From NCBI RefSeq assembly GCF_031877795.1, contig NC_133942.1, positions 4,650,001 through 4,714,000 of the forward strand: DNA of 64,000 bases, written 5' to 3'. This DNA is from Strix aluco. Lineage: Eukaryota; Chordata; Aves; Strigiformes; Strigidae. Below, one piece after another: positions 12,301-62,879 of this stretch. Both the position numbers and the translations under genes were made by a program. The first letter of the stretch is position 1, and the number at the start of each line of letters is the position of its first letter. Below the pieces are notes generated by a model. The model was not told the DNA's origin. It searched no databases and worked only from the letters and a program-made list of their open reading frames with translations.

Positions 12301-15300
12301 GGCTTTTTTCCAAGGGCACTACCATTAAAATTGCACTACCGTTAAAATTGTTCAGTCTGCTTCACAAGTGACACTGTATTGACTGATGATGATTTAGAGC
12401 AGTCCTTTGCTGGTCTTTGTGCAGAACTGAAGCAGAATGCTTCCCTGCTGCATGCTCAGCAAAGGGTGCACAGAACTACTGAGCAGTAGCGAAAGCTGTG
12501 CTCTGATGCTGCTGTGCGTGTACCAGGAGTCAGTAAAGGCTCTGCCAATGATGGTAAAAAAAAAATAGAGACAAGGGGCAGAATGGGAGATGAATTGTCT
12601 TGTACCACACTGTACCACTAGTAAGGAAAGGATTTTTTTTTTAGGCTTGCCAGAATATTGCAGATTGAGGGAGACGTAAGACTTGCGGGTAGATTCTTTT
12701 CTGATCAAATAAAGAAATTTCAGCTTTTTCAACCTTGATGCTCAGAGCAGATTACTAGAGTCACACAGTGCATATCTAATCCTGCTTTTTTTCAGCACTG
12801 ATTTCAGATGAAGAAAAAAATATCTTCCTCCTTTCCCCCAAAATACTCCTTTTTTCTTTTTTTTTTTTTTCTTTCTTTGTCTTTGCAGAATAACCAAGCA
12901 GACTTAGAGAATGCTACAGAGGTGCTTTCTGGGTACCTTGAGAGAGATATATCCCAAGATTCGCTGCAAGACATAAAGCAGAAAGTACAGGATAAGTACA
13001 GGTTTGTTTTTAAATAATTCTCCATCTCAAAGCTGCCCGAGTACCTGTATTGCCATCCTGTGTGACAAGTAGTGGCACGTGTACTTGCCAAGCTACAGTT
13101 TTCTCCAGAGTCATGTCCCTGGGAAGCTGTTTGCTGTTGGCCTTCTGCCATACATTGTGATGATCAGCTGGTCCCTGGGCATCTGAGAACAGCAGCGGCG
13201 GTGTCCCGCGCCAGCCCCTGACAACATCAGCGGTGAAGCCCTCACACATACGCTGGCAGCATGTTTTTGTGCCCCTGATGTGACCAGCTCTCAGGGGAGG
13301 TGGCAGCCTGCAGGGAGAGACTCCCAACTCTGCCTTGCATCTGCTCTGCTGAGCAGTAGCTAGAAGATTCAATCCAGTAATGAAAAAATCTTGTGGCCAA
13401 AAGCAATGGCTGTTCTGCACGGAAGGAGCATGTGGGAATGGCCAGGACCAAGGTGGGACCTGCATAGCGAAGGCCAAAGAACAGGGAGTGGCTTTGTTGT
13501 TCCAAGCTGACAGCTTTGGCCCAGGAAGAGTTTCCATAAGAGAGCAATCAGCTCTTTTATTTATCTGTTGGGTCCATTTGTGCAAAAAGTGGGTGTAGTA
13601 AAGCTGTCCTTGAAGAAGAGGGAGAGAGCAACCTGCCCAGGCAGGGAGGAGAGCCGAAGGACCAGGGTCCAGGTGACATAAATGCCAGTGCTTTTTACAG
13701 TCCCAGGGGAATGGCTTCTGCACAGTGGAAAAATACAAAGCTGTAAATGCGGATGAGTCACAGGATTATGGCTTGCATTTTTGAGGCATTTTGCCAAAGT
13801 TACCGAATTTGTTATGCCTAGCTTGGAGCAGGGGGAAGCCGAAGTAGGGTGAGCCGTAGTGACGCAGGGACTCTGGGCAGTGGAAGTAACCATTAAGCTT
13901 TGGTGGGCCTGTGGCCTGTTCTGCTGTAGTCTGGCAGCACTGCTGGGGCTGAACAAGATTTGCCAGACCTTCTCTTTTGAGACATTTTGTAACTTAGGCT
14001 TTAAGACCACCTTTAAGTTGGTATCTTGGCTCAAGCTGCCTGTTCACTTAAGCCCTCTGCAATTGGATGCTCTTCTAGGGATGGTAACAGCTATCCAGAA
14101 GAAATTAAAACCTAATATAGCCTCAATTGCCTGGAAACATAGTATCCCAAACCTGCCTTCATGTTTCTGGGAAGAAAGTATGCATCTGTCAAGCCCACAC
14201 AGGTCCCTAATTAACTAGTTCAGTCATGTCTTAAGTCCTGCACGGTGCTCTTTGTGTACTGGTTCCAGCACACTGATGCAAGACTGGGGCCAAGGATGTT
14301 ATCAAGGTGGGTTTAAAGAGCTCTGGGAAACTGCAAGAACTGACCTCCTAGCTAATTTGGTTTCAGCTGTTTTGATCTCTTAATTTGCAAAGACATTTCT
14401 AGAAAACAGGATTAAACCCCCACCACCAGCAGCAAAATAACTGAAGTTGGGAAAGCAAGAACTGTGAATGTTTGCTATCACATGCTTCCGAAAATCAATG
14501 GGACATTGTGTACGATGATTTCTGTTGCAACAGCTGATAGCAGGGAGAAGAGCCAGAACAGTTTTATTCAGATAAATCTGTTGGTCTGATCAGATACTGA
14601 ATGGTAGCAGCATAAGGGCTGCGGGTTAAGGTGAGGAATTTCTGCCTACGTGTTGGCATGCCTTGTGATCCAGGATAGCTCTCTGCTTGGGTCTCCTGCT
14701 GGGACACTCCTCCTGTGCACCTCACTTTAGCGAGCAGAGGGATGTTTGGCCACTGCCGAGCAAGCCAGGTTCCCAGCTGCCAGAGCCCCTCAGATGCCGT
14801 CCTGGCCGCTGCACGTGCCCGGAAACTGAACTGCAGAAATCCCAGCAGGAACCAGTAACTCAGCAGTCAGCTCCTGGGTTCCTGTTTCTCACGTTACAGC
14901 GCACCACTGCGGGCTGGGTGCTGCTGAACCACGGACTGGCTACACAGCTGCACCTGGGGCCTTGGGAGCTCTTAGGCTTGTCCCTCATGTGCCTAAAGAT
15001 GATGTAGACTTCAGCATCGCCGCTGGAAGGGGTTTAATCCAGAAATGCCTGCTGCTTATTTATAATTTACTCTTGGAACCTGAATACTTTAAATGTTTCT
15101 CTGCTTTTTATCTTTTTAGTTGGGTAACGCACCCGAAATGAACATGGCATCTTTTGATATGTTCCTATGATATCACTTTTCCTCAGTATCATTGATCCTG
15201 GTAGGACTGTGCCTAACTCTGGGATCAGTTTTATTTGCAGCTTTGTCTGTTTAAATGAGCGTAGGTGGGAAGATTCTGCAGGGCGTAGTGCCCCTCTGAG

Positions 15301-15952
15301 ACCCAGGAGTTGCAATGCGAGGTAAAACTTGCACTCCAACCAGACCACTAACCCTTTTTTGTAGCCAGCGTGACCGCTTCCATCTCCACTGGGATTTTGG
15401 AGGGGAGTAAAACCGGGTCAGCGCTCCCGAGGCTTTGCCCATCTAGCTCCTGGATTTTTGTTGTCCTGATAACGGCTCAGAGTAGGCACCAGCCCGTGTT
15501 TGAGGAGAGCTCCGTCCCATTTCGGGTGTCACTGCTGACCCGTACTCTGGCTTTTGCAGATTGCAGCCGCTGCTTCTTCCCTTCTCTGTTATTAAAGGAG
15601 GTTTCTCAGCTGTAGGGGCTTTGGGGATACTTTTGCATGGGAAACTCTAAATTTGCATGCTGTTTTTTCAGCCGGGGACCTGGAGTTGAGTGACTGGAGT
15701 AACTGAAGTCTTAATTAGAGCTGTTAACAGGCTACAAATACAAAGTCCCTTCTCGGGGGAATCTCCTCTTTCGGAAGTGAGGCTTAATGTAGGTTTGCGT
15801 TACGCGGTGCTGGGGATGAGCCGTGGTTCCTAACCTGCCTCTTCTGTGCTGTTCCTCTTTGGTGCAGATACTGCGAGAGTCGACGAAGGGTTTTGTTGCA
15901 GCACGTGCATGAAGGCTACGAGAAGGACCTGTGGGAGTACATTGAGGACTGA
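281..15952 (+). CDS. ARIH1: ARIH1, 3' part of gene (seven coding exons, C-terminal 253 residues)
   Basis: E3 ubiquitin-protein ligase ariadne-1 (HHARI), an RBR ligase that takes ubiquitin from UBE2L3 onto a RING2 cysteine and passes it to substrates of neddylated cullin-RING ligases. Coding segments are 281-323, 1410-1481, 10187-10317, 10418-10475, 11758-12018, 12889-13001 and 15868-15952. They join in phase into one frame ending in TGA. The product covers human residues 305-557: the last IBR zinc ligands ([13 protein letters not shown]), RING2 starting ECPKC with the catalytic cysteine in DGGCNHMVC (human Cys357), then the helical Ariadne domain (RSRAALQRY to DLWEYIED), which autoinhibits RING2 in family members. 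As far as I remember the human protein, the translation is identical, which fits extreme constraint. The 5' exons (acidic N terminus, UBA-like, RING1) lie before the window. BBS4 follows on the same strand. Family assignment is near certain. Confidence 0.97.
324..1409 (+). other. ARIH1 intron
   Basis: Ordinary intronic sequence with short C8 and A9 runs. No repeat or gene was recognised; the open frames here lack splice or homology support. Confidence 0.8.
1410..1481 (+). CDS. ARIH1: ARIH1 coding exon, sixth from last (IBR-RING2 linker)
   Basis: The acceptor is ttctaacag and the donor AAG|GTGAGG. Its 24 codons in phase 0 start [12 protein letters not shown] and end NWIAANTK. This is the helical linker between the IBR and RING2 domains. 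Confidence 0.95.
1482..10186 (+). other. large ARIH1 intron
   Basis: An 8.7-kb intron splits the IBR-RING2 linker from RING2. It contains a minus-strand solo LTR (7498-8080), a (TA)n/T tract near 4540-4559 and several poly-T runs. No other gene was recognised on either strand. Confidence 0.8.
7498..8080 (-). mobile_element. solo LTR of an endogenous retrovirus, antisense to ARIH1
   Basis: Read on the minus strand, a roughly 583-base unit starts TG and ends CA. It carries a TATATAAAGG TATA box (plus-strand complement near 7807-7818), an ATTAAA hexamer (complement 7641-7646) and a GGTGAGCAAT-CGCATTGCACA block. All are in the U3-R-U5 order I know from LTRs frequent in neoavian genomes. No internal gag, pol or env sequence is attached, so this is a solo LTR left by recombination. 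A clean target-site duplication was not seen (CCTGG against GCTGG at the edges). Confidence 0.75.
10187..10317 (+). CDS. ARIH1: ARIH1 coding exon, fifth from last (catalytic RING2)
   Basis: The acceptor is gaacag and the donor CTG|GTGAGT. The exon encodes the RING2 (Rcat) domain: [20 protein letters not shown] with the active-site cysteine in GGCNHM, then the second zinc cluster around [17 protein letters not shown]. The tryptophan codon at the end is split over the next junction (TG|G). Confidence 0.96.
10418..10475 (+). CDS. ARIH1: ARIH1 coding exon, fourth from last
   Basis: It lies only 100 bases after the previous exon. The acceptor is gttacag and the donor GAG|GTGAGT. It completes the split tryptophan and reads [19 protein letters not shown], the end of RING2 and the entry into the Ariadne domain. 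Confidence 0.95.
10476..11757 (+). other. ARIH1 intron
   Basis: Ordinary intronic sequence; nothing recognised apart from short A-rich runs. Confidence 0.8.
11758..12018 (+). CDS. ARIH1: ARIH1 coding exon, third from last (Ariadne domain)
   Basis: The acceptor is acacag and the donor GAG|GTAGGA. Its 87 codons run from [19 protein letters not shown] to [12 protein letters not shown]. The exon contains the RFEHKLYAQ helix, whose Phe-Glu pair contacts RING2 in the autoinhibited human structure (established for HHARI). Confidence 0.96.
12019..12888 (+). other. ARIH1 intron
   Basis: The intron ends in an unusually long T/C tract before the acceptor at 12887-12888. No repeat or gene was recognised. 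Confidence 0.8.
12889..13001 (+). CDS. ARIH1: ARIH1 coding exon, second from last (Ariadne domain)
   Basis: The exon is preceded by a long pyrimidine tract (about 12848-12885) and a tttgcag acceptor. It reads [20 protein letters not shown] to VQDKYR. The donor CAG|GTTTGT is weaker than the GTRAGT consensus and splits an arginine codon (AG|A). Confidence 0.95.
13002..15867 (+). other. last ARIH1 intron
   Basis: It is relatively GC-rich, which leaves some long chance open frames on the minus strand (13010-13738). I see no gene or repeat that I can support. Confidence 0.75.
15868..15952 (+). CDS. ARIH1: ARIH1 last coding exon with stop codon
   Basis: The acceptor is ggtgcag. The exon completes the split arginine, then reads [20 protein letters not shown] and ends LWEYIED with TGA at 15950-15952. 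The 3' UTR continues directly from here. Confidence 0.96.
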
Positions 15953-16114
15953 GACTGGCCCCGCATTAAAACGAACTCTGAAACCTTTACCATCTAGAGT
16001 GCTCATGCGATTCAAATCAAACACACACAAGGCGCTACCTACGCCTGTTACACCGCTGGTCTGTAGTACCGGGATTCTGTTTTGTTAACAGAAAATTTAA
16101 GTAAATTATATTGT

Positions 16115-16120
16115 AATAAA
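16115..16120 (+). terminator. possible proximal ARIH1 poly(A) signal
   Basis: AATAAA lies 163 bases after the ARIH1 stop and runs into a long A-rich tract (to about 16138). That tract could also cause false oligo-dT priming, so cDNA ends here need care. Confidence 0.3.
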
Positions 16121-16955
16121 AAAAAAAACAAAAACAAAGGTAGATAAACCATTGTACAACAGTATTCTAGGCGGCCAATAAGTGTGACAGACGCACTAAA
16201 AAAAAAAACCCTCCAACTTTAACTTGTAACGTAGCTTCATTCTCCAAGCCGACTCCTTTTTCTTTTCTATCTTTCTTTTCCTGTGTGTAGTACAGATGAA
16301 ATTTAAACCAGTTTCTTGACACTGCTTTTCATGTCCAAACCAGCCATTTTGATGTACTTTGGTAAGGGGGGATGGCTCTCCCGCCCCCCTCCTCCTCTCT
16401 GATACCCAGGTACACGGATGAATGTCGATTGGCTCATTGTAAAGATGATTCTTGGGGAGGGGAGGAGGGGGGGTACACAGCAAGGAAAAAAAAAAAACTT
16501 TGTATATGACTTTTAAAACAAAAAGAGGACAACACAGTATTTTTCAAAGTTGTATATAGCGCATATGCATGGACAAAGAGCAAGCGTGGCACGTGTTTGC
16601 ATAATGTTTAATTACAAAAAAATATTTATTCTTTAAAAATCTTCAAGATTATGTCTATTTGCTGTGCATTTTCTTTCAGTTTGATTTTTTTTTTGTTTGT
16701 TTTGTTTTCCCTGGGATGGGGTGGGGGAAGCGTGTGCTGGTGTAGTGAATAATTTTTTTTTTTTTTGGAAGGCTTTTACCAGAGAAGTTGGGTTTCTCCT
16801 CTTCCTGCAATTCCTTTACATCCACGGCCTCCACGGTTTGTGTGTGTATCCATTGCTGGCGACAGACCCGTCCCCTCGCGCGCAGCTCCTGACGCTCGGT
16901 AACCCCGTGTGCATTGCCCTAGTGACCAGTGCACACTGTGATTCAGGATGCTTTG

Positions 16956-16986
16956 CCCCCCCCCTTTTTTTTTTTTTTTTTTTTTT
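16956..16986. repeat. C9T22 homopolymer tract
   Basis: Nine C then 22 T lie in the ARIH1 3' UTR region. The length is likely to be variable and prone to sequencing error. Confidence 0.85.
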
Positions 16987-17070
16987 GGCCCTGGATTGAT
17001 ACCTGCCCAAATCCAACTCTGCTGTTCCCATCCATGTACGCAGGACACGCGCTCTGAACCCAGAGGAGGG

Positions 17071-17094
17071 GTGTGTGTGTGTGTGTGTGTGTGT
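17071..17094. repeat. (GT)12 microsatellite
   Basis: Twelve perfect GT units lie in the ARIH1 3' UTR region. Confidence 0.95.
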
Positions 17095-18502
17095 ATTTAG
17101 TTTTATTTTTAATTCCGAGGCAGGAAAAGGAGAGGGGTGTTTTACACCACTTCTCAAAAGACTTATGGAAAGATTTCAGCTGTGGATCTCCTCTCCCTCC
17201 CCCTTTCATCTGTCAAATGGACCGTTCCTTGCTGTTTAAGTTTCACTTACATTATAACAAGTCGTAACATTGAAAAGGAAAGATGATGGAATTGTCTTTG
17301 TGTTTGTTTTGGGCTCAATTACTGGGCATACTGTCCTGGCAAATATTTAACACTCCATCTAGTGCAGTAGAAGTTGAAATCAGTGGGGTATTTTTCAGTT
17401 AAAAGGGGAAAGAACTAATGAGTTAGCTACTGAGTCCATTTTTATGATTTCTGTAACAAGAGCTATGTTAAAGTAAACAATTGGTGGTGGTTTTATTAAA
17501 TTTACTCCTGTATAGGAATTCCTTCTGTGGTATTTTTCGCCAGGCTAGTGTCCTCAAAGCTTTCTGCCAATCTGCCAGCTTCAAGGGGGAATAAATTTGG
17601 AAAGGGGTGAATTAAAAAAGGCAGATCACAGGCAGGTCTGTAATACGAAATGTTGTTTCCAGCAGCCACCTGAGTCACTTTGGCTCCCTCACGGATCAAT
17701 ACCAACACTTTCAGCGATGTAGTTTTGTCCCTCTGTGCTTGTTTTCCCCTTCAGCTCTCCCTAGGATGGCTTATTTGTCTCTGGGAATCACACGTGAGGG
17801 TATCTACACTGCAGCTGGTTTCCCTCTTGTTTTTCCTGCCACTGCCTGTGAGGGGTGGGACGGAGCAGGGCTGCAGCTTGTCAGTCTCTACCTGCAGGTG
17901 CTGGCTACTTAGGCTTCCCTTTGGCTCACAGAAATTCCCTGTCCCTGTATTAAAATGCTTTTGAAAGCCATCTGCTCTGCTGGAGCGTGGTGGGCTGGGC
18001 AGCTGGAAGCGTGAAGTCTTACCTGGCATTGGGTTTTCACTCTGTGTTCCCCAAACTGAATATACAAAGGACGTGGAGAGGCTCTAACCCAAAGGAAACC
18101 TGGTCCGTGGTGTCTTCAATCTCCATGGCTGTTGCAAACCTTAAGAACGATAATTAAGACCCTGTTCTGTGGGAGCAATCTGCTGCTGTTCCTCTCCAGC
18201 TTTCAAGCACTCCCACAGGAATTGTAATCTGTAACAACACCGTCCCTGCTCACGCTGCTGTGGTGGGCAGCTCTGCAGCCACTTCCGTGGAAAATACAAA
18301 GAAGAAAAAAAACCCCATCCCTGCCTCCACCCTCCTGCTGGTCTGTAGCTCTCTGAGGGGGGTTAGGGGAGCCCAGCCTGCCTGAGGAGAGAGCCGGGGC
18401 CGGCGGCCGCGCCGAGGCCTCCTCAGGCCCCTCAGCCGGGGCCTCCCTCCATCGCGGCCTTGTTCCATCTCACACCGCGGGGGAGCCGAACACACCCTTC
18501 CT

Positions 18503-18508
18503 AATAAA
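18503..18508 (+). terminator. possible distal ARIH1 poly(A) signal
   Basis: AATAAA is followed within 10-40 bases by T-rich and TGTTTTT-like sequence, the usual downstream element. It is 210 bases before the BBS4 ATG and just inside the edge of the CpG island. Confidence 0.4.
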
Positions 18509-18653
18509 CTTATATTTTTTTATTTCATCAGTTACTTTGGTGTTTTTCATGGGCGGATGTCGGACGGACGGGCCGGGGCTGAGTCCAGCAGCGCCCTGAG
18601 TGCCACCGCCGCCTTCCCGTCAGGCGCTGCGCGGCGCGTCTCTAAGGGCTGTC

Positions 18654-18669
18654 CCGGAAGTGCTTCCGG
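18654..18669. promoter_or_regulatory. inverted pair of ETS-type sites
   Basis: CCGGAAGTGCTTCCGG places a CCGGAAGT ETS/GABP-type core back to back with its mirror copy. The site is 49 bases upstream of the BBS4 ATG. Motif match only; occupancy is inferred. Confidence 0.55.
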
Positions 18670-18677
18670 GTCGGCCG

Positions 18678-18691
18678 GTAACCGTGGTAAC
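18678..18691. promoter_or_regulatory. RFX X-box in BBS4 promoter
   Basis: GTAACC-GT-GGTAAC fits the X-box consensus GTNRCC N0-3 RGYAAC at every defined position with a 2-base spacer. RFX factors control many ciliary genes, including BBS genes, through this motif (established). It lies 26 bases before the BBS4 start codon. Confidence 0.75.
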
Positions 18692-18717
18692 GGGCGCTGC
18701 TTCCCGCTGCCGGAGCC

Positions 18718-60153
<41,436 letters not shown>

Positions 60154-60657
60154 GATGGACTCTGGTCAGGACAGGCGGGTGCAGGAGCATCTCCAGAGCT
60201 GCCTGCTGACCTGTGGGGAAAAGGACCTGCCGTTTCCCCCGACCCACGGTGGCTTCACCCCACTGTCAGTTAGTCTAAATGCAGCTGTTTTCTGTTAATG
60301 ATTTTAGCACGCAGTCTCTACCTTGTCCCAAGGAGGCGTTGCAGCAATCAGGAGAGGTTTCTGCGTAGCTACTGTTAGTGTGGTCACACCAGCGACGGGA
60401 GGATGGAGATCCATCTCCTCACAGGGCTGGCAGTCCTCCGTGCTTGGGCGTGAGTCCTCCAGAAGGATGCTGAGGCATCCAGTATGTTTAGAAAAGCCAG
60501 CAGGAGTGACTTAGCATCCCAGACCCCAAAGAGGATCAAACCCTTCCAGTGGCTGAACCTGTAAGCAGCTGAGGAAGCCCTACACAGGCTGTGAGAGCAG
60601 TGTAAGGTGCTCAGAGAGGGGGTGAAGGTAGCACAGCTCACCAGGGCAAGTGCAGAG

Positions 60658-60698
60658 CAGTAAGCCAGGCTCAGGACTTAGCACAGCCTGGCTTACTG
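60658..60698 (+). repeat. perfect 14-bp inverted repeat (hairpin) in BBS4 3' UTR
   Basis: CAGTAAGCCAGGCT at 60658-60671 and its exact reverse complement at 60685-60698 are separated by a 13-base loop. As RNA it would form a stable stem-loop. Confidence 0.9.
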
Positions 60699-61037
60699 TG
60701 AAACGGGGGCTTGTCGCACCCTGTTTCACAAGGGCAAGACTTTGTAAATGCTTTCTCGAGGCTGAAAAAAGGAAGCTGAAACAGCTGGGAGTGGGTATTC
60801 CTGAGCAGGGCGATGTGATGGTCACGGGGTGTGAGAGGCACTTTAAGGTCCTTAGTGCTGGCAGTGGTGGAACACAGGAGAGCTGCGTAGCAGAGGTGAG
60901 CTGGTTTGTCTGGGGGCCATCGCGCCGTTAACACGCAGCCTGGTGGAGGATGGATGGCCAAAGCAGACCTGCTGGGCTAACAGCACTTTCTCTTTAGGGC
61001 TATTCACCTTCTGATCCCAGGATCACTCTTTGTCTTT

Positions 61038-61553
61038 CACAAAATCACAGAATCATCTCGGTTGGAAAAGCCCTTGAAGCTCCTCCAGTCCAACCATGAA
61101 TCTCACCCTGACCGTTCCCAACTCCACCAGATCCCTCAGCGCTGGGTCAACCCGACTCTTCAACCCCTCCAGGGATGGAGACTCCACCACTGCCCTGGGC
61201 AGCCCATTCCAACGCCCAACAACCCCTTCTGCAAAGAAATCCTTCCTAAGAGCCAGTCTGACCCTGCCCTGGCGCAGCCTGAGGCCATTCCCTCTTGTCC
61301 TGGTGCTGGTTCCTTGGCTCAAGAGACTCATCCCCCCTCTCTGCACCCTCCTTTCAGGGCGTTGCAGAGGGCCATGAGGTCTCCCCTCAGCCTCCTCTTC
61401 TCCAGACTAAACCCCCCCAGTTCCCTCAGCCGCTCCCCATCAGACCTGTGCTCCAGACCCTGCACCAGCTCCGTTGCCCTTCTCTGGACACGCTCGAGTC
61501 ATTCAATGGCCTTTTTGGAGTGAGGGGCCCAAAACTGAACCCACTCATCGAAC
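61038..61553 (-). mobile_element. CR1 LINE 3' fragment, inverted, downstream of BBS4
   Basis: On the minus strand it encodes the CR1 ORF2 C terminus (61346-61053) and ends TTTTCCAACCGAGATGATTC plus a TGTGATTTTGTG tail. Over a 166-base stretch compared by eye with the 54893-55436 copy I count about five differences. The long + strand frames here are the complement of CR1. Confidence 0.95.
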
Positions 61554-62873
61554 ACAGTAATTTTCTTGAATCCAACCTGGTTTTAAGCATAAGCTTCCAT
61601 GTGGTAGCTAAGAAAGTTGCAGAGCTGGCCCACAGGAGGGCAAATGCTCAGAGGCTGACTGTTCTGGAAGCAGGCTAGCTGCAGCAGCAAAGTGGTCTGC
61701 CAAATTCCTAATTGTTTGCTGAGAAACGGGGTAAATGAGCTCTGCTCATGTGACTGGAGTTCTTCCTTGAGAATCTGCATTGCCCAGCATGGGGGAAAAG
61801 ATCGGTTTGCAGGAAAACAAAGAGCAGGCCTTTTCGGAAAAGACAATATGGTCAGCCTCAGTGCTAAATTTAAATTGTTATAGTATGACCGCAGCCATGC
61901 TCTGAATACTTCAGTTACACCCTCCTTACAGCTGCATTTTTGGAGAAATTATTTATGGTAGCTGCAAGGTGGCAAAGCAGCCCATTGGTGAGCAGAGCAA
62001 GGAATTTTAATGCCCACGTGATCCTGGAGATGCTTTGTAAATGTTTCTGTTCTTGAACAGCAAAATCCTAGTCTTCCTTTTCTCTGCTACTATGAGTTTG
62101 TTTCCTCTGGGATTTATCCAGAGCTCAAAACAGCAGCTTTTGGGAACTAAAGGTGCGACATCATACTTTACAGAAGAACCAGTAACGGGGTTAAGAATCA
62201 TTTTTCTCCTGCTCCCCTCTGTGTACTGAGAAGCCCACCAAGCCAACACAGTCGTGCAACTTTCGATCGGAGTTTTCCAGACAGAATGTGTAGCGCTTCC
62301 TCACTAAAACTGAAGCTTCAGGGTTCAGTGTATTTGCTGGTTAAGCCACCCAGCTTTTTAAAATGTATTTCCTGCTTTTAGTTCTGCAGTGCTGCGTGGT
62401 ATCACTCCATAGTTAACAAGTCCAAGGGAGGAAGGTTAATAATGGAAACTTCTCTCTCTCAAGAACCTAAAAGCAGCGTGACCAAGGCTCTGGATACATG
62501 AACATCCTTCAGTTGTGCTTCGTGGTTAGCTGCTGTTATCCAAACTGACATTAATGCATCTTTAGAGCACACCCAGGAACTAAAGTGCTGTCCTACTCCT
62601 GGGGGGGACACTGAATGAGTAGGAACCCTTCCCTTTCTCCTCTGTTTTGATTGCCAGAACTGTTTGCTTATCTCAAATGTGACTTTTTTTTTTTTTTTTT
62701 TTTCCAGCTGTCCTCTAGTGCTGGGTTTTGTATCGGTACAGCTTCAGGGTAGCACTCCTGTAAGGATTCCCTCATGCTAGGAGTTGAAGAAAACAGAGGC
62801 TCTTTTGTGGAGCACTGGCACATTTAAACAAACCAGACAAGAAGCAGTGTAAATCAGGTACAGTGCAGTGATT

Positions 62874-62879
62874 TTTATT
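62874..62879 (-). terminator. minus-strand poly(A) signal, probable 3' end of a convergent gene
   Basis: The complement reads AATAAA in GTGAATAAAAATCACTGCAC. In human 15q24 the gene after BBS4 on the opposite strand is ADPGK, so this may end its 3' UTR. No ADPGK coding exon is visible up to 64000. Confidence 0.45.

Larger units (their letters stand above)
15953..18525 (+). other. ARIH1: ARIH1 3' UTR and possible 3' end
   Basis: Transcribed non-coding sequence follows the ARIH1 stop. It holds a GT microsatellite at 17071-17094, a C9T22 tract at 16956-16986, a G-rich stretch at 16454-16473 and AU-rich segments near 16600-16640. AATAAA hexamers occur at 16115-16120, 17590-17595 and 18503-18508. 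Only the last has a clear U/GU-rich stretch after it (about 18512-18547). The true 3' end cannot be decided from sequence alone, so the right boundary is an estimate. Confidence 0.5.
60154..62870 (+). other. BBS4: BBS4 3' UTR and downstream sequence
   Basis: Non-coding sequence after the BBS4 stop. It includes two adjacent hairpins (60658-60730) and an inverted CR1 copy (61038-61553). I found no AATAAA on the + strand before 63410, so the BBS4 3' end is not fixed; an ATTAAA occurs at 62883-62888. Confidence 0.5.

Noticed and set aside
13010-13738. 242-codon minus-strand open frame in the last ARIH1 intron
   Set aside because: The sequence is GC-rich with few stops. The product is Trp/Cys/Pro-rich and disordered-looking, with no recognisable domain, no splice context and no repeat relation, so I treat it as chance.
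16115-16140. A-rich tract as a retrotransposon poly(A) tail
   Set aside because: It follows directly from ARIH1 3' UTR sequence with no element body or target duplication, so a plain A-rich UTR stretch is simpler.
15953-18717. HIGD2B between ARIH1 and BBS4, as in human
   Set aside because: No HIG1-domain sequence is visible in the gap. The human HIGD2B is probably a lineage-specific retrocopy.
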